Assembly (NCBI GenBank): GCA_023391275.1 | Contig: JAEWBE010000042.1 | Coordinates: forward strand, 1-24,062 | Origin: Bacillota bacterium | GTDB taxonomy: Bacteria > Bacillota > Clostridia > Oscillospirales > Acutalibacteraceae | Direction: 5' to 3' | DNA: 24,062 nt | Part shown: positions 13,961 through 23,068 of the stretch, piece after piece | Layout of the letters: each line of letters begins with the position of its first letter | Position numbering within the stretch: the stretch's first letter is position 1 | Made by a program: the position numbers and the translations under genes | Notes under the pieces: model-generated | What the model saw: only the letters and a program-made list of their open reading frames with translations | Databases searched by the model: none | Told to the model about the DNA's origin: nothing

Positions 13961-15868
13961 TTACACGTTTCCTTCCAGCAGCTTAGGCTGTTCAAACTGG
14001 CTGTTATACAGATTGGCGTAAAATCCATTCTTCTGAATCAGTTCTTCATGGTTGCCCTGCTCCACAATATCACCGTCGCGCATGACCAGAATCATGTCCG
14101 CATCACGGATAGTAGAAAGCCGGTGGGCAATTACAAAGCTGGTACGGCCCTTCATCAGGTTATCCATTGCCTTCTGAATCAAAATTTCAGTACGGGTATC
14201 CACACTGCTGGTCGCCTCATCAAGAATCAGAATCTGCGGGTTTGCCAGAATGGCGCGTGCAATGGTGAGAAGCTGTTTCTGTCCCTGCGAAACATTACTG
14301 GCTTCTTCATTCAGAATCATATTGTAGCCATCCGGCAGAGTACGGACAAAGTGATGCACCTGCGCGGCTTTTGCGGCGGCAATCACTTCTTCATCGGTAG
14401 CGGTGAGTTTTCCGTAACGGATATTATCCCTGATACTGGCATTGTAAAGCCATGTATCCTGAAGCACCATGCCGAACAGAGAGCGAAGGTCGTTGCGCGC
14501 AAAGTCACGGATATCGTAGCCGTCCACCAAAATCGCACCCTGGTTAACGTCATAAAAACGCATCAGGAGCTTTACCATTGTAGTTTTGCCCGCACCGGTG
14601 GGGCCGACAATCGCCACTTTCTGCCCCGGCTGGATGTTCGCGCTAAAGTCATTGATAATAATTTTATCCGGGCTGTAGCCAAAATGAACGTGGGCAAACT
14701 GAACGCTGCCCTGAATATGAACGTTGAGCTCTGTGTCCGGAGTTTTGCCGGTGTTCACACGGATAGGAGCGTTACTCTCCGGTAATTCCTCGGGCTGCTC
14801 CAAAAATTCAAACACACGCTCCGCAGCCGCGGCTGTCTGCTGCAGGATATTGGAAATATTGGCCACCTGCGTAAGCGGTTGTGTGAACTGACGCACATAC
14901 TGAATAAATGCCTGGATATCACCGACGGACAGTCTGCCGTTCACGGCAAGATATCCTCCTAAAATACACACGGCCACGTAACCGAGATTACCGATAAAAT
15001 TCATCACCGGCATCATTAACCCGGAAAGGAACTGGCTTTTCCATGCGGAAGAAAAAAGCGTATTGTTATAGCTGTCAAAAGTTTTTCTGGAATCCTCTTC
15101 GCCGTTAAAGGCTTTTACCACCACATGGCTCGCATACATTTCTTCAATATGGCCGTTGACATGGCCAAGATACGTCTGCTGCGCCATAAAGTGTTTTTGT
15201 GATTTCTTCACAATAAACAGGATGAACCCCATGGAAAGCGGAATGATGCAAAGCGCGACAAGGGTCATTTGCCAGCTGATAGAAAACATCATTATGAGAA
15301 TTCCGATCACCGTGGTGACCGAAGTAATGATTTGGGTAACACTTTGATTCAGGCTCTGGCTGATTGCATCCACATCGTTGGTGATATGGGAAAGCACCTC
15401 GCCGTTTGTAGTCGTATCATAATACTGAAACGGCAGCCTTTGAATCTTGGCGGCAATATCGCGGCGAAGATTGTAAGTCACCTTCATGGAAATGCCGGTC
15501 ATTAAATAACCCTGAATACAGGCAAAAAGCACACTGGCCAGATAAAGCCCGATCAGCCAAAGCATAATCATGCCGATATGGCCAAAATCAACGCCGCTGC
15601 CTGTGCCGGCAATCTGATTCATCACGCCTTCAAAGAGCGTATTGGTCGCCTGGCCCAGAATTTTGGGCCCGACAATGCTGAACACAGTGGATATGACCGC
15701 AAAGAACATGACGATTAGAACCGATGCTTTATATTTCCCTAAATAGCGAAGGAGCTTACGGAATGTTCCTTTAAAATCCTTTGCCTTTTCACCGCGCATC
15801 ATTGCCGCGGGGCCGTGGTTCCTGCCTTGCATCGGCATGGGCCCTCCGGAAGTTTTTCTTTCACTCAT
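13961..15868 (-). CDS. ABC multidrug exporter half-transporter, second subunit
   Basis: This 635-residue half-transporter has a six-helix exporter domain (about 45-350) and an ATPase domain (about 385-620). Walker A GPTGAGKTT is near 422 and Walker B LILDEATSSVD carries a normal catalytic Glu near 551, followed by the switch His in VIAHRLSTI. The signature is altered: VSQGQ near 526-530, not LSGGQ. That complements the partner's altered Walker B, so the pair should form a heterodimer with one good and one degenerate ATP site, as in TM287/288, BmrCD and LmrCD. The first 35 residues are a basic, Met/Gly/Pro-rich cytoplasmic tail. AAGGAGG precedes the ATG, and the start overlaps the partner's stop by four bases (ATGA). 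Expected role is efflux of hydrophobic drugs or lipids; substrate not inferable. Confidence 0.93.
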   Translation of the reverse strand: MSERKTSGGPMPMQGRNHGPAAMMRGEKAKDFKGTFRKLLRYLGKYKASVLIVMFFAVISTVFSIVGPKILGQATNTLFEGVMNQIAGTGSGVDFGHIGMIMLWLIGLYLASVLFACIQGYLMTGISMKVTYNLRRDIAAKIQRLPFQYYDTTTNGEVLSHITNDVDAISQSLNQSVTQIITSVTTVIGILIMMFSISWQMTLVALCIIPLSMGFILFIVKKSQKHFMAQQTYLGHVNGHIEEMYASHVVVKAFNGEEDSRKTFDSYNNTLFSSAWKSQFLSGLMMPVMNFIGNLGYVAVCILGGYLAVNGRLSVGDIQAFIQYVRQFTQPLTQVANISNILQQTAAAAERVFEFLEQPEELPESNAPIRVNTGKTPDTELNVHIQGSVQFAHVHFGYSPDKIIINDFSANIQPGQKVAIVGPTGAGKTTMVKLLMRFYDVNQGAILVDGYDIRDFARNDLRSLFGMVLQDTWLYNASIRDNIRYGKLTATDEEVIAAAKAAQVHHFVRTLPDGYNMILNEEASNVSQGQKQLLTIARAILANPQILILDEATSSVDTRTEILIQKAMDNLMKGRTSFVIAHRLSTIRDADMILVMRDGDIVEQGNHEELIQKNGFYANLYNSQFEQPKLLEGNV

Positions 15869-18108
15869 GCCAATTCCTCCTTTGAAAGCTGCGATGATGC
15901 AATTTCATTGTACGTCGGGCAGTTTTGCAAAAGTTCCCTATGGGTGCCGATTCCTACAATTTTACCTTCATCAAGCACAATAATCTGTTCGGCGCCCATA
16001 ATAGTGCTGACACGCTGTGCAACAATCAACACCGTACTGCCGCCTGTGTGCTCTTTCAGGGCATGGCGCAAAGCCGCGTCGGTTTTAAAGTCAAGAGCGG
16101 AAAAGCTGTCGTCGAAAATATAAATCGGAGGCTTTTTGACCAGCGCACGGGCGATGGAAAGCCGCTGCTTCTGTCCGCCGGAAACGTTCGTCCCCGCCTG
16201 TGCAATTTCCGACTCAAAACCATTCGGCTCGTCCTCGATGAATCCGATGGCCTGCGCAACGGAAGCGGCCGTTTTAAGTTCCTCCTCCGTTGCGTTTCTA
16301 TCACCGTAACGCAGGTTGGATGCGATCGTACCCGAAATAAGAACTCCTTTTTGCGGAACATAACCGATTTGGGCGCGCAGCTCTTTTTGGGAAACATTTT
16401 TAACATTAACGCCGTTCACAAGGACTTCACCCCCCGTCACATCGTAAAAGCGGGGAATCAGATTAATCAGCGTCGATTTTCCTGAGCCGGTGGAACCGAT
16501 AAACGCAGTGGTCTGCCCCGGCTTGGCAGTGAAAGTGATGTTCTGAAGAACATCTTCGTCCGCTCCGTAATAACGGAAATTAACATTCTTAAACTCAACA
16601 TATCCAGTCTGACCGGCGTGGAATTGCTCCTGCTGCTTCGGGTCGCTGATGGAAGGCTCCGTCGCAAGCACTTCCGCGATTCTCGCCCCTGAAACAGCCG
16701 CGCGCGGGACCAGGATAAACATCATAGAAATCATCAGGAAGCTCATGATGATCTGCATCGCATACTGCATGAACGCCATCATATCGCCTACCTGCATGGT
16801 GGAATTCGAAATCTGGTGCGCGCCCACCCAGACAATCAGAAGGCTGATGCAGTTCATAACCAGCATCATAATCGGCATCATAAATGTCATGACACGGCTT
16901 ACAAACAGGGTGTTCTGCGTAAGGTCGCGATTGGATTTGTCAAAACGCTCTTCTTCAAATTTCTGAGTACCGAACGCACGGATAACCATCAGGCCGTTAA
17001 GATTTTCACGCGCCACAAGGTTCAGGCGGTCGATCAGTTTCTGGACGATCCGAAACTTTGGCATTGCAATACTGAAAATAACAAGAATCAAACCGGTGAG
17101 CACAGCGCAGGCCAGCGCGATAATCCAACCCATGGACGATGACTTATGCAGGGCCATGATAATGCCGCCGATACCAAGGATTGGAGCGTAGCAAATCATG
17201 CGGATTCCCATTGTAAGCAGCATCTGCACCTGTGTTACGTCATTGGTGGTGCGGGTGATCAGCGAAGCGGTGGAGTACTGATCAAACTCATGATTTGAGA
17301 AATTTTCAACTTTGCTGAAAACATCGCGGCGCAGATTGCGCGCAACGCCCGCACTGATTCTGGCGGAAAGGAACCCGACCAGCACGGTCGCAACGCCGCC
17401 CGCAAGCGCAATCAGAAGCATCCATAATCCCTTGTTTAAAATATAGTTATTCTGGATCTGACCGATATTCATGCCGAGTTCACGGTAAAAACTTTTTGTT
17501 ATGGCGGCCCCGCTCTGTAAAAGCATGGAATCTGGGTTTTTCTTTGCGTCGCTGCGCGCGGCGTCATACACGCTTGCGGGCAGTTTTTGCAGCACTGGCT
17601 GCATCGCGTACAGCTTTGAAAAATCCACCTCCGTAATATCGGTTTTGCCCGTCATTGAGGCGGAAGCGCTTTGTCCCGACTGCTTGGCAAGTGTTTTCAT
17701 GGTATTGATGAAAGTCCATGCAGTCTCGCCAAAGGTTTTGCCCAGACGGCTGGCCGTGCTGCCGTCCGTGTTGGCAAGCACATAGATGTCCTCGGTTTTA
17801 AGCAGCGGATACCGGGCCACATAATCATCATGTTCCGGTCCGGCAGCAGAAACGGAAATGAGCTTATAATTTTTTTCGATGTCTGTTTTCTGCTCCGCTG
17901 TCATAAAGTTTTTCAAAAAAGTAAGCCCTTTTGCGCTGATCGCTTCAGGCGCGGCACTTTCAATACCGTTCTGCTGAATCCCGACATTGACAATGTCGGA
18001 CATGTAATTCGGCAGGTTTAAATCCGCCATCGCCTGCCCGAACAGCAGCGCGAACGCAAGCAGAAGCATCAGTGCAAAGGGTTTTAAATACTTGGCCAGC
18101 TTGGTCAT
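15865..18108 (-). CDS. ABC multidrug exporter half-transporter, first subunit with large external domain
   Basis: This 747-residue half-transporter starts with TM1 (about 9-29, KPFALMLLLAFALLFGQAMA). An insert of roughly 170 residues (about 45-220) lies between TM1 and TM2 and should fold outside the membrane; most half-exporters lack it. The rest of the exporter domain follows, then the ATPase: Walker A GSTGSGKST near 537, a canonical signature VSGGQKQRL near 640, and Walker B YIFDDSFSALD near 664, where Asp replaces the catalytic Glu. The switch region is VAQRVST, with Gln where His is usual. These losses mark the degenerate-site subunit of a heterodimer with the next gene. Ribosome site AAAGGAA; MarR gene 29 bases upstream in the same operon. 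Confidence 0.93.
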   Translation of the reverse strand: MTKLAKYLKPFALMLLLAFALLFGQAMADLNLPNYMSDIVNVGIQQNGIESAAPEAISAKGLTFLKNFMTAEQKTDIEKNYKLISVSAAGPEHDDYVARYPLLKTEDIYVLANTDGSTASRLGKTFGETAWTFINTMKTLAKQSGQSASASMTGKTDITEVDFSKLYAMQPVLQKLPASVYDAARSDAKKNPDSMLLQSGAAITKSFYRELGMNIGQIQNNYILNKGLWMLLIALAGGVATVLVGFLSARISAGVARNLRRDVFSKVENFSNHEFDQYSTASLITRTTNDVTQVQMLLTMGIRMICYAPILGIGGIIMALHKSSSMGWIIALACAVLTGLILVIFSIAMPKFRIVQKLIDRLNLVARENLNGLMVIRAFGTQKFEEERFDKSNRDLTQNTLFVSRVMTFMMPIMMLVMNCISLLIVWVGAHQISNSTMQVGDMMAFMQYAMQIIMSFLMISMMFILVPRAAVSGARIAEVLATEPSISDPKQQEQFHAGQTGYVEFKNVNFRYYGADEDVLQNITFTAKPGQTTAFIGSTGSGKSTLINLIPRFYDVTGGEVLVNGVNVKNVSQKELRAQIGYVPQKGVLISGTIASNLRYGDRNATEEELKTAASVAQAIGFIEDEPNGFESEIAQAGTNVSGGQKQRLSIARALVKKPPIYIFDDSFSALDFKTDAALRHALKEHTGGSTVLIVAQRVSTIMGAEQIIVLDEGKIVGIGTHRELLQNCPTYNEIASSQLSKEELA

Positions 18109-18137
18109 GTTGTTGATTCCTTTCGTAAGTACAATGA

Positions 18138-18596
18138 TTATTCGCCGCGATTTTTGATTTCTTCCAGAATATGGTTAAGTTTGTTAAGCAGCCGGGCAAA
18201 TTCCTCGGTATCTTCCTGCCCCAGTTCCTTTACAATTTCATCAAGCAGGCTGTCCATTTGCTTTGCAATCTTTTCAAGCTGTGTTTTCCCCTGTTCCGTC
18301 AGGTTAACATAAACGACGCGGCGGTCGTTTTTCGTCATAACCCGCTCAATCATTCCTTTTTCTTCCAGTGAATTCAGCATTTGGGAAACAGCGGGCTTGC
18401 TCATTTCCGCCGCCACACTGAGATCGGTGATTTTTGCACCGGGCTTTTCCGTGTCTTTATTTTTTACCAGGTGTTCTATTTTATGAAGCATAAAAAATTC
18501 TCCCCTTGAAACCCCGGGGAAGAAGGGAGGCCATACCTGTGCTTTTTTCATCCTGTGCATCGCCTGCATGAGCATCTCTTTTTGTGATAGTTCCAT
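18138..18596 (-). CDS. MarR-family transcription regulator of the exporter operon
   Basis: This 152-residue winged-helix regulator shows SVAAEMSKPAVSQMLNSLEEKGMIER as the recognition helix region (about 75-100) and the wing KNDRRVVYVNLTEQGK, the MarR consensus. Terminal helices supply the dimer interface. Its first 35 residues contain an aromatic stretch (VWPPFFPG). GGGAGG precedes the ATG. It is first in the operon with the two exporter genes, directly downstream of a promoter carrying a 26-base inverted repeat, so it probably represses its own operon and is released by a drug-like ligand. The ligand is unknown. Confidence 0.93.
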   Translation of the reverse strand: MELSQKEMLMQAMHRMKKAQVWPPFFPGVSRGEFFMLHKIEHLVKNKDTEKPGAKITDLSVAAEMSKPAVSQMLNSLEEKGMIERVMTKNDRRVVYVNLTEQGKTQLEKIAKQMDSLLDEIVKELGQEDTEEFARLLNKLNHILEEIKNRGE

Positions 18597-18626
18597 ATTG
18601 AATACCTCCCGTTTTCAGCAATCCAA

Positions 18627-18652
18627 ATGTTACCTATAAGAATAGTTAACAT
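18627..18652. promoter_or_regulatory. MarR operator candidate (26-base inverted repeat)
   Basis: The arms ATGTTACCTAT (18627-18637) and ATAGTTAACAT (18642-18652) are complementary at 10 of 11 positions around a 4-base centre. It begins about five bases downstream of the predicted transcription start of the MarR operon and upstream of the ribosome site, the classic place for MarR autorepression. Confidence 0.75.
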
Positions 18653-18663
18653 CATAAATAATT

Positions 18664-18691
18664 ATTATACGCAAGTTTCTTTAAAAGTCAA
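18664..18691 (-). promoter_or_regulatory. Promoter of the marR-exporter operon
   Basis: On the minus strand TTGACT (18686-18691, five of six), a 16-base spacer and a perfect TATAAT (18664-18669) make a strong sigma-A promoter. The operator follows directly. Confidence 0.75.
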
Positions 18692-18759
18692 GTGATTTGA
18701 CCCGTTAAATAAATTGTTTACTTTATATCCACATTTTTACCACGACACCTCAAATTATT

Positions 18760-18787
18760 AAAAAAGAACGGGGCAATCGCCCCGTTC
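18760..18787 (-). terminator. Terminator of the mrp gene
   Basis: GAACGGGGC and GCCCCGTTC (18766-18774 and 18779-18787) form a perfect 9-base stem with loop AATC. On the minus strand it is followed by six T residues (18760-18765 as A on the plus strand), about 55 bases after the mrp stop. Confidence 0.92.
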
Positions 18788-18842
18788 CCAAAACAGTGAT
18801 TCTATTGATGATTTCGCAGCCGTTCCACGGAAAGAAGAAATA

Positions 18843-19685
18843 TCACGGTTTTACAAACTGTTCCACCGCGTCGGCGGCCGCCTCAAGATAAGGTGCGTTT
18901 GCAAGCTCTGCAAGGCCCACGTCAAAATTCTTTGCCAATTCAGAATCAAACGGACATTTGCCCAAAACCTTGATCTGAAATTTTGCGGCAATTTCCTCCA
19001 CATGGCTTTCACCGAACACCTGTATAATTTTACCGCAATCGGGGCATTTAACATAGCTCATGTTTTCGACAACGCCAATAATCGGTACATTCATCATCTG
19101 CGCCATGTTAACCGCCTTTGCAACGATCATGGAAACCAGCTCCTGCGGGGAAGTCACGATGATGATTCCGTCCAGCGGAATGGACTGGAACACGGTAAGC
19201 GGCACATCGCCGGTACCCGGAGGCATATCTACAAACAGATAATCCACATCGTTCCAGATAACATCCGTCCAGAATTGCTTAACCATGTTTGCGATCATCG
19301 GACCACGCCAGACCACCGGAGCGCTTTCGTCGTCAAGGAGCAGATTAACGGACATCACATCGATCCCCGTTCCTGTCTTCACCGGAAGCATTCCCAAGTC
19401 ACTGCCCGTCGCCTTTTCCTTTAAGCCGAACACCTTTGGAATTGAGGGGCCTGTAACATCCGCGTCAAGAATGGCGGTATGGCTTCCGCGGCGGTTCAAT
19501 AAAACCGAAAGCATTGCGGTCACCATGCTCTTCCCAACCCCGCCCTTGCCGCTGACCACTCCGATCACTTTATTGATCTTGCTCATCGAATTGGGCTTTT
19601 CCAGGAAACTGGCCGGATTTGTATCACGCGAGGAGCAGTTTTCCCCGCAGGAACTACAGTCATGCGTACAATTTTCTTCACTCAT
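18843..19685 (-). CDS. mrp: Mrp/Nbp35-type Fe-S cluster carrier ATPase
   Basis: This 280-residue P-loop ATPase carries and hands on iron-sulfur clusters. The N-terminus has a cysteine cluster (Cys6, Cys10, Cys13, Cys17) like that of Nbp35, with no DUF59 domain. The deviant Walker A GKGGVGKS is at 46-53, followed by DADVTGPSIPKVFG (the Mrp family motif), VDMPPGTGDV and, near residue 215, VKCPDCGK, whose CxxC bridges a cluster between dimer partners. An alternative ATG three codons upstream sits too close to the ribosome site (AAAAGGA), so 19685 is preferred. It has its own promoter and terminator, so it is monocistronic. Confidence 0.92.
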   Translation of the reverse strand: MSEENCTHDCSSCGENCSSRDTNPASFLEKPNSMSKINKVIGVVSGKGGVGKSMVTAMLSVLLNRRGSHTAILDADVTGPSIPKVFGLKEKATGSDLGMLPVKTGTGIDVMSVNLLLDDESAPVVWRGPMIANMVKQFWTDVIWNDVDYLFVDMPPGTGDVPLTVFQSIPLDGIIIVTSPQELVSMIVAKAVNMAQMMNVPIIGVVENMSYVKCPDCGKIIQVFGESHVEEIAAKFQIKVLGKCPFDSELAKNFDVGLAELANAPYLEAAADAVEQFVKP

Positions 19686-19753
19686 TATAATCATCCTTTT
19701 CCATCATAGGATTCGCGGCATCCGCCGCAATATTCACAAAACACGACAGGTCT

Positions 19754-19782
19754 ATTGTAAATTGATCCGCTCATGTTGTCAA
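19754..19782 (-). promoter_or_regulatory. Promoter of mrp
   Basis: On the minus strand TTGACA (19777-19782), 17 bases and TACAAT (19754-19759, five of six) give a near-consensus promoter about 60 bases before the mrp ribosome site. It lies between the gpsA stop and mrp. Confidence 0.75.
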
Positions 19783-19807
19783 CTCCAATATCTAGGCCGC
19801 AGCTTTT

Positions 19808-20764
19808 TCAGAACTCCATTTTAATGCTGCGCAAAAAAAGATCGGAAAGCACACGGTTTGGCTCCAGTCCGCCGTTAATTACCGCGTCCACCGCTTTACA
19901 GATGGGAAGCTCCACTTCATACTCCCCGCCCAGCCGAAGCAGCGCGGTAGTGGTTGCCACGCCTTCGGCCAGTTCCCCGTAAGGTTCCCCCCGCACAAAC
20001 AGTTCGCCGAACCTGCGGTTGTGGCTGAATTCCGAAAAAACCGTGGCCTCGTAATCCCCAAGGTGGCTCAAACCGTAAGCCGTGAGCTCATTGCCCCCCA
20101 TGGCGCGGATGAGCCGTGCGATCTCCCTTGTACCGCGGGACATTAAAGCACCCTTGAGCGCGGTTTTATCCAGTCCGTCCAACATCCCGGCGGCAATGCC
20201 GATTACGTTTTTTGCGGCGGCGCCAACCTCATTCCCAAGAAGATCAGTTCCGTAGTAAAAGCGAATCAGTTCGCCGGAAAAGGCCTTCACCAGAAATTCC
20301 TTCGTTTCCCTGCTGCGACTGTCAATCACCATACAGTTTGGAATTCCGCGCGTAAAATTCTGCACATGCCCCGGGCCAACCCAAATGGCAACGGGCGTAT
20401 TCGGCGCGTACTCCTCAACAATCTGGGTAAGCCGCTTGCCGGTATCCGCTTCAATGCCTTTCATGCAGAGCACAATGGTTTTCTCTCCCAAATCCAGAAC
20501 GGCCAATTGCCGCATCAGCGCGCGCAGGCTCTGTGCTCCAATGGAGATTACAAGAATTCCCGCCGAAGCGACAGCTTCTCGTAAATCACTTGTAATATAC
20601 ACCGTATCGTCCAAAGAAACAAGGCCATTGGAACGTTCCGCTCTGAGCACCGCCAGCTTTTCGGAACCTTCCCGGCCGTAAAGTGTTACAGCATGACCAA
20701 GCCGATTGAGATACCAGGCCAAAAAGCTGCCCCACCTGCCGCAGCCGATCACAGAAAGATTCAT
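19808..20764 (-). CDS. gpsA: Glycerol-3-phosphate dehydrogenase (NAD(P)), divergent GpsA
   Basis: This 318-residue cytoplasmic enzyme makes sn-glycerol-3-phosphate from dihydroxyacetone phosphate for phospholipid synthesis. The dinucleotide loop VIGCGRWGSFLAWYLNRLGH opens the protein, followed by KGIEADTG and the family segments EVGAAAKNVIGIAAG (with the catalytic-type Lys) and RGTREIARLIRAMGG plus GLSHLGDYEATV. Several blocks depart from the usual sequence: GPGHVQNFTRGIPN for GPSFAxEVxxGxP, and HLGDYEAT for GLGDLxLT. This may be a second paralogue and not the main GpsA. The frame is open 55 codons further upstream, but GGAGGTG before 20764 and the Rossmann start fix the start. Confidence 0.85.
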   Translation of the reverse strand: MNLSVIGCGRWGSFLAWYLNRLGHAVTLYGREGSEKLAVLRAERSNGLVSLDDTVYITSDLREAVASAGILVISIGAQSLRALMRQLAVLDLGEKTIVLCMKGIEADTGKRLTQIVEEYAPNTPVAIWVGPGHVQNFTRGIPNCMVIDSRSRETKEFLVKAFSGELIRFYYGTDLLGNEVGAAAKNVIGIAAGMLDGLDKTALKGALMSRGTREIARLIRAMGGNELTAYGLSHLGDYEATVFSEFSHNRRFGELFVRGEPYGELAEGVATTTALLRLGGEYEVELPICKAVDAVINGGLEPNRVLSDLFLRSIKMEF

Positions 20765-20785
20765 CTCAACACCTCCGATTTTTAT

Positions 20786-20794
20786 ATTATACCA
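20786..20794 (-). promoter_or_regulatory. Extended -10 promoter of gpsA
   Basis: TGGTATAAT on the minus strand is a perfect extended -10 element (TGnTATAAT), about 20-25 bases before the start codon. No good -35 box is found at 17 bases, as is common for extended -10 promoters. Confidence 0.55.
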
Positions 20795-20876
20795 CAGGAT
20801 AATGGTACAATGAAAAAGGAAAGATGAACTTTTAAGATTTTTACAGAAGAAATGCCGAAAAGGGAGCCGAGATCGC

Positions 20877-20908
20877 AAAAAATCGGGGACACACAGCGTG
20901 CCCCCGAT
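20877..20908 (-). terminator. Terminator of the two-component operon
   Basis: ATCGGGG pairs with CCCCGAT (20882-20888 with 20902-20908), with an inner CAC/GTG pairing. On the minus strand a T-run follows (20877-20882). It begins about 18 bases after the histidine kinase stop. Confidence 0.88.
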
Positions 20909-20925
20909 GACGGACAACCCAAAAA

Positions 20926-22371
20926 TCATATGACGTTCAGTTCGAACCAGAACACACTGCCGCTTCCCTCACGGCTCTGCACCCCATAAGCGCCGCCGTG
21001 CATGTCAAGTATTGTTTTGACAATCGACAATCCAAGGCCCGTGCCTATTTGGGCACGTTTATGCGCTTTATCCACTTTATAGTAGCGGTCCCAAATATCA
21101 TTCAGCTTATCCTGTGGAATCCCTTCGCCTGTGTCGCGTACTTCCACACGCACCTTCCCGTCGCCGACCAGCTGGCGAATTGCAACGACCTTATCGCTGC
21201 CGGTGTAAGTAATGGCGTTGTTCACCAGATTATACACAACCTGGGATATTTTCAGCTCGTCGGCGTTTACCATCACATCCTGATCCGCGCTGAAAGTAAT
21301 TCTGTAATCCGTCAGCTTAGAATAACGCTCCAAAATGGTGCGAATACTTCCTGTCAGGTTAAAATCGGTTCTGTTAAACGGCTGTGTGCCCGACTGCAAC
21401 TTGGAAATATCAAGCATATCATTTACAAGCGTGGTGAGCCGTGTCGCCTCATCAATAATGATCTGAACATTTTCCGGAGTATTTTCACCCGGAAGATCGC
21501 GCATTACCTCACTGTACCCTGTAATCATCGTAAGGGGGGTGCGCAGGTCATGCGAAACATTGGCGATCAGGTCGCGGCGCAGCGATTCAGTTTTGGAAAG
21601 CTCGGCCGCCGCATAATTCAATGTGTGGCCAAGCTCCGAAACCTCCCTGTATCCATTCTCATCAAAAATAACATTGTAATTCCCTGTGCCAAGCGTTTTT
21701 GCCGTGGAATTGATTTTAACAATCGGCTCTGAGATGTGTTTGGAAAGAAACAGAGCGAGAAACAGCGCCAAAAACAGCATAATTCCGGTAATGTACAGAA
21801 GCTGCACGCGCAGCGTGTTAACCGTTGCATCCACCGGAGAAATGGTGGAATTCAGCAGGATCATCAGCCTTGCCCCATCCGTTCTTGTTACAATCTGCGC
21901 GTAAATCATGCTTTCCAGCTCGCCCCCGCGGGGCGGCTGCTTTACCCTGTTCTGCTGTATAATTGCCGGCTGCTGACTGTGGGCAAATCGCTGAAAATAA
22001 GTCCCCCCCTGTGTTTCCGTAATGGCATAAATCTGCGCAAGACTGGATGCGCTGAGCCGCTCAATCAGATTATTAGGCAGCGCATTTTCTTCATACAGCT
22101 TGCTTCCGCTTTCATCCGATATAAGAATGCTCATTTGGGTATTTTGGGAAATATTTTGCACCATGCTGGAAAAGTCATCGGAGTCAATACTTTTTACAAG
22201 ACTTTGTGCGGAGGTTTTGATTTCTCTTATCTTAATGGATTTATAAAAGTCGTCTAAAAAAACCACCTGAAAAACCCACAGGAGAACTAGGATTACCACG
22301 GTAAATGCCGCAAAACATCCGAAAATACGCCATTTAATACTGACCCGTTTAAACCGTCCCTTCCGTTTCAA
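20926..22371 (-). CDS. Membrane sensor histidine kinase
   Basis: This 481-residue sensor kinase has TM1 (about 17-39), an extracytoplasmic sensor region (about 40-188), TM2 (about 191-209) and a HAMP linker (about 210-262). HisKA carries the phospho-accepting His274 in NVSHDLRTPLT, and the HATPase domain has NNAITYTG, DTGEGIP and GTGLGLSIVK. The start appears to be TTG at 22371, inside the end of the response regulator gene (23-base overlap), with GGAG about 12 bases upstream; no ATG fits. It phosphorylates the partner regulator. The sensor domain gives no clue to the signal that I can name. A VanW-family gene lies beyond the regulator on the other strand. Confidence 0.93.
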   Translation of the reverse strand: MKRKGRFKRVSIKWRIFGCFAAFTVVILVLLWVFQVVFLDDFYKSIKIREIKTSAQSLVKSIDSDDFSSMVQNISQNTQMSILISDESGSKLYEENALPNNLIERLSASSLAQIYAITETQGGTYFQRFAHSQQPAIIQQNRVKQPPRGGELESMIYAQIVTRTDGARLMILLNSTISPVDATVNTLRVQLLYITGIMLFLALFLALFLSKHISEPIVKINSTAKTLGTGNYNVIFDENGYREVSELGHTLNYAAAELSKTESLRRDLIANVSHDLRTPLTMITGYSEVMRDLPGENTPENVQIIIDEATRLTTLVNDMLDISKLQSGTQPFNRTDFNLTGSIRTILERYSKLTDYRITFSADQDVMVNADELKISQVVYNLVNNAITYTGSDKVVAIRQLVGDGKVRVEVRDTGEGIPQDKLNDIWDRYYKVDKAHKRAQIGTGLGLSIVKTILDMHGGAYGVQSREGSGSVFWFELNVI

Positions 22372-23041
22372 ACCGGTATCCCACTCCTCTCAGCGTGACA
22401 ATGAATTTACTGTAATCTTTCAGGCTTCTGCGCAGCAGCTTAATGTGGGTATCCAATGTGCGGTCATCGCCGTAGAAGTCATAGCCCCACACATTGGTAA
22501 TCAGCTTTTCACGCGTCAGCGCTATGTTTTTATTATTAACCAGATAAAAAAGAAGATCGTATTCCTTGGGTGAAAGCTCCGCCTTTTCCCCGTCAACCGT
22601 GACAATGCGCCCTGTGAAATCAATGGTAAGCCCCTCAAACCGCGCAACCTCTTTTTTGGCGTCCTCATTCGAGGGATTGGTACGTTTTATAATGGCGTTA
22701 ATGCGCATCATAAGTTCCTTGGGCGAAAACGGTTTGACAACATAATCATCAATTCCAAGTTCAAAGCCATGGATCTTATCGTATTCCTCGCCGCGCGCAC
22801 TCAGCATTAAAACCGGCGTGGACGAATATTTCCGAATTTCTTTCACCGCCGAAAACCCATCCAGTTCGGGCATCATCACATCCATGATAATAATATCAAA
22901 ATCATTCGGACGGCGGCGGCAAATCTGAATCGCTTCCATGCCGTCACCCGCTTCGGTTACGGTGTGTCCCTCGAATACGGCATATTTTTTAATCAGTTCC
23001 CGTATCATCTGTTCATCGTCGACTACTAAAATCTGATACAT
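22349..23041 (-). CDS. OmpR/PhoB-family response regulator
   Basis: This 230-residue DNA-binding regulator has a receiver domain (1-118) with acidic Asp8 and Asp9, phosphoryl acceptor Asp54 in IIMDVMMPELDG, Ser81 in the usual Thr/Ser switch position and Lys103 in VVKPFSPKEL. The winged-helix effector domain (about 130-226) shows ELSPKEYDLLFYLVNN, TREKLITNVWGYDF and GDDRTLDTHIKLLRRSL, ending RGVGYRFE as is standard. It is first of two genes and overlaps the kinase gene. GGGGCGGG precedes the ATG. Probably autoregulated, given the palindrome over its promoter. Confidence 0.95.
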   Translation of the reverse strand: MYQILVVDDEQMIRELIKKYAVFEGHTVTEAGDGMEAIQICRRRPNDFDIIIMDVMMPELDGFSAVKEIRKYSSTPVLMLSARGEEYDKIHGFELGIDDYVVKPFSPKELMMRINAIIKRTNPSNEDAKKEVARFEGLTIDFTGRIVTVDGEKAELSPKEYDLLFYLVNNKNIALTREKLITNVWGYDFYGDDRTLDTHIKLLRRSLKDYSKFIVTLRGVGYRFETEGTV

Positions 23042-23068
23042 ATTTCCCGCCCCATCTCGTTTTCTTTC

